Source: Limnohabitans sp.
Lineage (GTDB): Bacteria; Pseudomonadota; Gammaproteobacteria; Burkholderiales; Burkholderiaceae_C
Direction: 5' to 3'
Length of the DNA: 9,029 nt
NCBI GenBank assembly: GCA_018883305.1
Contig: VEQI01000112.1
Span: forward strand, 1 to 9,029
Shown here piece by piece: positions 6,786 to 9,029 of the stretch (the first letter of the stretch is position 1; each line of letters begins with the position of its first letter). Both the position numbers and the translations under genes were made by a program. Under the pieces are notes generated by a model. It was given only the letters and a program-made list of their open reading frames with translations. It ran no database searches and had not been told where the DNA came from.

Positions 6786-6814
6786 ATTTTATCAAGTTTG
6801 CGATGGCTACCGAA
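6786..6814 (-). promoter_or_regulatory. Putative sigma-70 promoter of ahcY-tlyA-metF
   Basis: On the minus strand a -10-like TAAAAT lies at 6791-6786, with a weak -35-like TTCGGT at 6814-6809 and a 17-base spacer. Transcription would start at about 6779-6778, one or two bases before the first P1 base of the aptamer (6777), which is where a riboswitch transcript would be expected to begin. The -10 box and its placement are good; the -35 match is poor, so the assignment rests mainly on position. Confidence 0.5.
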
Positions 6815-6839
6815 AAGAGAGGATTGTTTGAACGCCGCC

Positions 6840-6861
6840 CAGGTGGTGTCATACCCACCTG
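6840..6861. repeat. Short inverted repeat upstream of the receiver gene
   Basis: CAGGTGG (6840-6846) and CCACCTG (6855-6861) are exact inverted copies separated by 8 bases. The site lies in the divergent intergenic region, 23 bases before the receiver-protein start. It could be a dimeric regulator's operator or a small 5' hairpin in the leader, but a 7-base repeat can also arise by chance in GC-rich DNA. No convincing promoter for the plus-strand genes was found around it. Confidence 0.3.
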
Positions 6862-6883
6862 CTGCGCCTCACCGGAAACCTCT

Positions 6884-7408
6884 ATGCTTGCCCCTGCCGC
6901 TCCCCGTTTTCTCGTGGTTGACGATCAAATCGTCCACCGCCTGTGCGCCCGAGTGATCCTGCAGCACGCCTGGCCTGGCTGCGTGGTCGAGGAGGCCAAC
7001 AGTCTGCGCTGGGCGCGCGCCTTTCTGGCTGAGCGCCATTACGACCTGATGTTGCTGGATTTCCATTTGCCCGATGGCATTGGCATCGAGTTGTTGCAAC
7101 CCTCACAGCCCGCAAGACCTGCATGGGAAACGCCTGTCCGTGTCCCTGGCATCGGCATGAGCAGTGATCGCACCCCGGCCATCCTGCTGGCGTGTGCCCA
7201 AGCCGGCCTGGACACCTTGCTGGACAAGCCCCTTCAGGCCGACGAATTGCGGCAGGCCGTGCACCATCATCTGCCCGCCCCGTCCCGGGTCATGTCAGCC
7301 GCAGAGGCTATGATGCAGGCCTCCCCGGAAATTTCTCATGACGTCACTTCTCGAAGAAGTGCGCCGTCGGCGCACCTTTGCCATCATCTCCCACCCCGAC
7401 GCGGGTAA
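6884..7408 (+). CDS. Single-domain response regulator receiver (REC) protein
   Basis: Predicted two-component receiver protein of 174 residues without an output domain. The REC fold spans about residues 8-130. The acidic pair D13/D14 in FLVVDDQ, the phospho-acceptor D59 in MLLDFHLPDGIGIELL, a conserved-position serine near 93 in GMSSD and K115 in the DKP motif are all present, so it should be phosphorylatable. Residues 131-174 have no recognised domain. The last 23 or so are encoded in the stretch shared with prfC, since the two genes overlap by 71 bases. ATG 6884 is chosen because it starts just before the first REC beta strand; the frame stays open further upstream (to 6746) but that would run into the ahcY promoter and riboswitch region. 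The ribosome site is weak (GGAA 6874-6877). Its kinase partner is not in the window and the signal is unknown. It probably shares a transcript with prfC. Confidence 0.82.
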   Translation: MLAPAAPRFLVVDDQIVHRLCARVILQHAWPGCVVEEANSLRWARAFLAERHYDLMLLDFHLPDGIGIELLQPSQPARPAWETPVRVPGIGMSSDRTPAILLACAQAGLDTLLDKPLQADELRQAVHHHLPAPSRVMSAAEAMMQASPEISHDVTSRRSAPSAHLCHHLPPRRG

Positions 7409-8969
7409 AACCACCCTGACCGAGAAGCTGCTGCTGTTCTCGGGCGCCATTCAAATTGCTGGATCCGTCAAAGCCCGCAAGGCCAGCAGACACGCCACCA
7501 GTGACTGGATGGAAATTGAAAAGCAGCGCGGCATTTCCGTGGCCTCATCGGTCATGCAGATGCTGTACCGCGACCACGTCATCAACCTGCTGGACACCCC
7601 GGGCCACAAGGACTTCTCAGAAGACACCTATCGGGTGCTCACCGCGGTGGACTCCGCGCTGATGGTGATCGACGCGGCCAACGGCGTGGAGGCACAAACC
7701 CGACGCCTGATCGAAGTCTGCCGACAACGCGATACGCCCATCATCACCTTCGTCAACAAAATGGACCGCGAGGTGCGCGACCCCCTGGACATCCTGGACG
7801 AAGTGGAGCGCGAACTGGGCATGCCCTGCGTGCCCATGACATGGCCAGTGGGTCAGGGCAAATCGTTCGGTGGCATCATCAATCTGCGCACGCAGGCCAT
7901 GACCGTCTTCGAGGCTGGCAGCGAACGTCGTCCGCAAGACTTTGAGGCCATTCCCCTGAGCGAGCAAGCAGCCCTGGCCGAGCGCTTTGGCCATGAGTGG
8001 ACCACGGCCATGGACAGCATGGAACTGGCCACCGGTGCCTCACCCGCCTTTGATCAGGAAGCGTTCCTGGCGGGGCGTCAAACGCCCGTGTTCTTTGGTT
8101 CGGGCGTGAACAACTTCGGGGTCATGGAGGTTCTGGACTCGCTGGTCGATCTGGCCCCCTCCCCCCGACCACGCAAGAGCTCGCTGGTGGTCAACAAGGA
8201 AGCGGTAGAAAAAACCATTCAGCCCGAGGACGCCGTGTTCTCCGGCGTGGTGTTCAAGGTGCAGGCCAACATGGACCCCTCACACCGTGACCGCATCGCC
8301 TTTGTGCGCGTCGCCTCGGGTCAATACAAACCGGGCATGAAGCTCAAAGTGCAGCGCACCAGCAAAGAGCTGCGCCCCACCTCGGTCGTGACTTTTTTGA
8401 GCCAACGTCGCGAAGCGGTGGAAGAAGCCTTCGCGGGCGACATCATTGGCTTCACCACGCACGGCGGCGTGCAACTGGGCGACACCATCACCGATGGCGC
8501 GTCTTTGCAATACACCGGCCTGCCGTTCTTCGCCCCCGAATTGTTCATGACGGTGATTCTTAAAAATCCGCTGCGCACCAAGCAGTTGCAAACCGGCCTG
8601 GCACAGCTGGGCGAGGAAGGCGCCATTCAGGTGTTCAAACCGGAAATTGGAGGCGCCATGCTGCTGGGCGCGGTGGGTCAACTGCAGTTTGAAGTGGTGC
8701 AGCACCGCTTGAAGACCGAATACGACTGCGATGTCCGTCTGGAGAGTAGCCAGTACACGGGCGCGCGCTGGATCACGGCGGACACCCCGACAGAGCTGCG
8801 TGAGTTCACCAACGCCTACCCGCAACGGCTGGCGCTGGACGCAGCCAACACGCTGGCCTATCTGTGTACCTCGCCATACGACGTGCGACTGGCCCAGGAA
8901 CGTTTTCCCAAGATTCATTTTCACCCGCTGCGCGAGCATGCAGGCCTTGCACTCGGCTCCGCCGGCTGA
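7338..8969 (+). CDS. prfC: Peptide chain release factor 3 (RF3)
   Basis: Translational GTPase that removes RF1/RF2 from the ribosome after peptide release. The 543-residue protein is close to the usual RF3 length. The GTPase domain shows the P-loop SHPDAGKTT (18-26), switch region RGISVASSVMQ (64-74), G3 DTPGHKDF (86-93) and G4 NKMD (140-143). Later come GITP-like TPVFFGSGVNNFGV, VFKVQANMDPSHRDRIAFVRV in the beta-barrel domain, and the RF3-type C-terminal domain with GAVGQLQFEVVQHRLKTEY. This pattern and the LDTPG-FSEDTYR-LTAVD series distinguish it from EF-G. ATG 7338 is supported because the P-loop begins only 17 residues later and no closer Met precedes it. The Shine-Dalgarno is weak (GGAA 7327-7330). 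Position 91 is Lys in DTPGHKDF, where E. coli RF3 has Glu. Its start lies inside the upstream receiver gene. Confidence 0.97.
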   Translation: MTSLLEEVRRRRTFAIISHPDAGKTTLTEKLLLFSGAIQIAGSVKARKASRHATSDWMEIEKQRGISVASSVMQMLYRDHVINLLDTPGHKDFSEDTYRVLTAVDSALMVIDAANGVEAQTRRLIEVCRQRDTPIITFVNKMDREVRDPLDILDEVERELGMPCVPMTWPVGQGKSFGGIINLRTQAMTVFEAGSERRPQDFEAIPLSEQAALAERFGHEWTTAMDSMELATGASPAFDQEAFLAGRQTPVFFGSGVNNFGVMEVLDSLVDLAPSPRPRKSSLVVNKEAVEKTIQPEDAVFSGVVFKVQANMDPSHRDRIAFVRVASGQYKPGMKLKVQRTSKELRPTSVVTFLSQRREAVEEAFAGDIIGFTTHGGVQLGDTITDGASLQYTGLPFFAPELFMTVILKNPLRTKQLQTGLAQLGEEGAIQVFKPEIGGAMLLGAVGQLQFEVVQHRLKTEYDCDVRLESSQYTGARWITADTPTELREFTNAYPQRLALDAANTLAYLCTSPYDVRLAQERFPKIHFHPLREHAGLALGSAG

Positions 8970-8975
8970 TCTTCC

Positions 8976-9029
8976 ATGCCCTTTGCGCCGCTGCCGCTAC
9001 AAGACTGGCCCCTGAACCAGCGCCGGCAT
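8976..9029 (+). CDS. Possible start of an unidentified gene (3' partial)
   Basis: An ATG six bases after the prfC stop opens a frame that stays open to the window edge, 18 codons reading MPFAPLPLQDWPLNQRRH. The close spacing would fit a gene co-transcribed with prfC. However, no Shine-Dalgarno is visible and the fragment is too short to identify or to distinguish from chance. Confidence 0.35.
   Translation, partial: MPFAPLPLQDWPLNQRRH

Noticed and set aside
1..9029. A previously undescribed defence, mobile or biosynthetic system.
   Set aside because: Every gene long enough to judge falls in a known family, and no repeats of array type, integrases, toxins or unusual composition blocks were seen.

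Overview
The window looks like ordinary core chromosome from a GC-rich betaproteobacterium, most likely Burkholderiales and plausibly Comamonadaceae. Three things suggest this: a SAH riboswitch in front of ahcY, the gene order ahcY-tlyA-metF, and the sequence character of the Paa and RF3 proteins. The lineage is inferred from reading the sequence, not from a database search.

Region 1 (1-3461, + strand) is the 3' part of a phenylacetate-degradation operon: paaA (5' end cut off by the window), paaB, paaC, paaD and paaE. Together they encode the oxygenase that epoxidises phenylacetyl-CoA. PaaA is the di-iron catalytic subunit, PaaB and PaaC are structural partners, PaaE is the NADPH/flavin/[2Fe-2S] reductase, and PaaD is a DUF59-type iron-sulfur maturation protein. 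Genes A to D overlap end to start. PaaE follows after a 17-base gap with its own weak ribosome binding site.

Region 2 (3462-3561) is the gap between the convergent paaE and metF. It is almost filled by a long near-perfect palindrome resembling dispersed REP/MITE-like repeats.

Region 3 (3562-6779, - strand) is a methyl-cycle operon read right to left: promoter, SAH riboswitch, ahcY, tlyA, metF. AhcY removes S-adenosylhomocysteine left by methyltransferases, MetF makes the methyl-tetrahydrofolate used to remethylate homocysteine, and TlyA is an rRNA 2'-O-methyltransferase that consumes SAM. The 85-base leader between aptamer and ahcY contains three mutually competing stems. They give a coherent model for switching ahcY translation on when SAH is bound.

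Region 4 (about 6780-9029, + strand) is divergent from ahcY. It holds a single-domain response-regulator receiver protein whose 3' end overlaps prfC (peptide chain release factor 3) by 71 bases, then prfC itself, then possibly the first 18 codons of an unidentified gene cut by the window edge.

I found no tRNA, rRNA, CRISPR array, insertion sequence, prophage or defence gene, and no clearly new system. The points most worth a second look are the riboswitch expression platform, the palindrome, and the receiver/prfC overlap.
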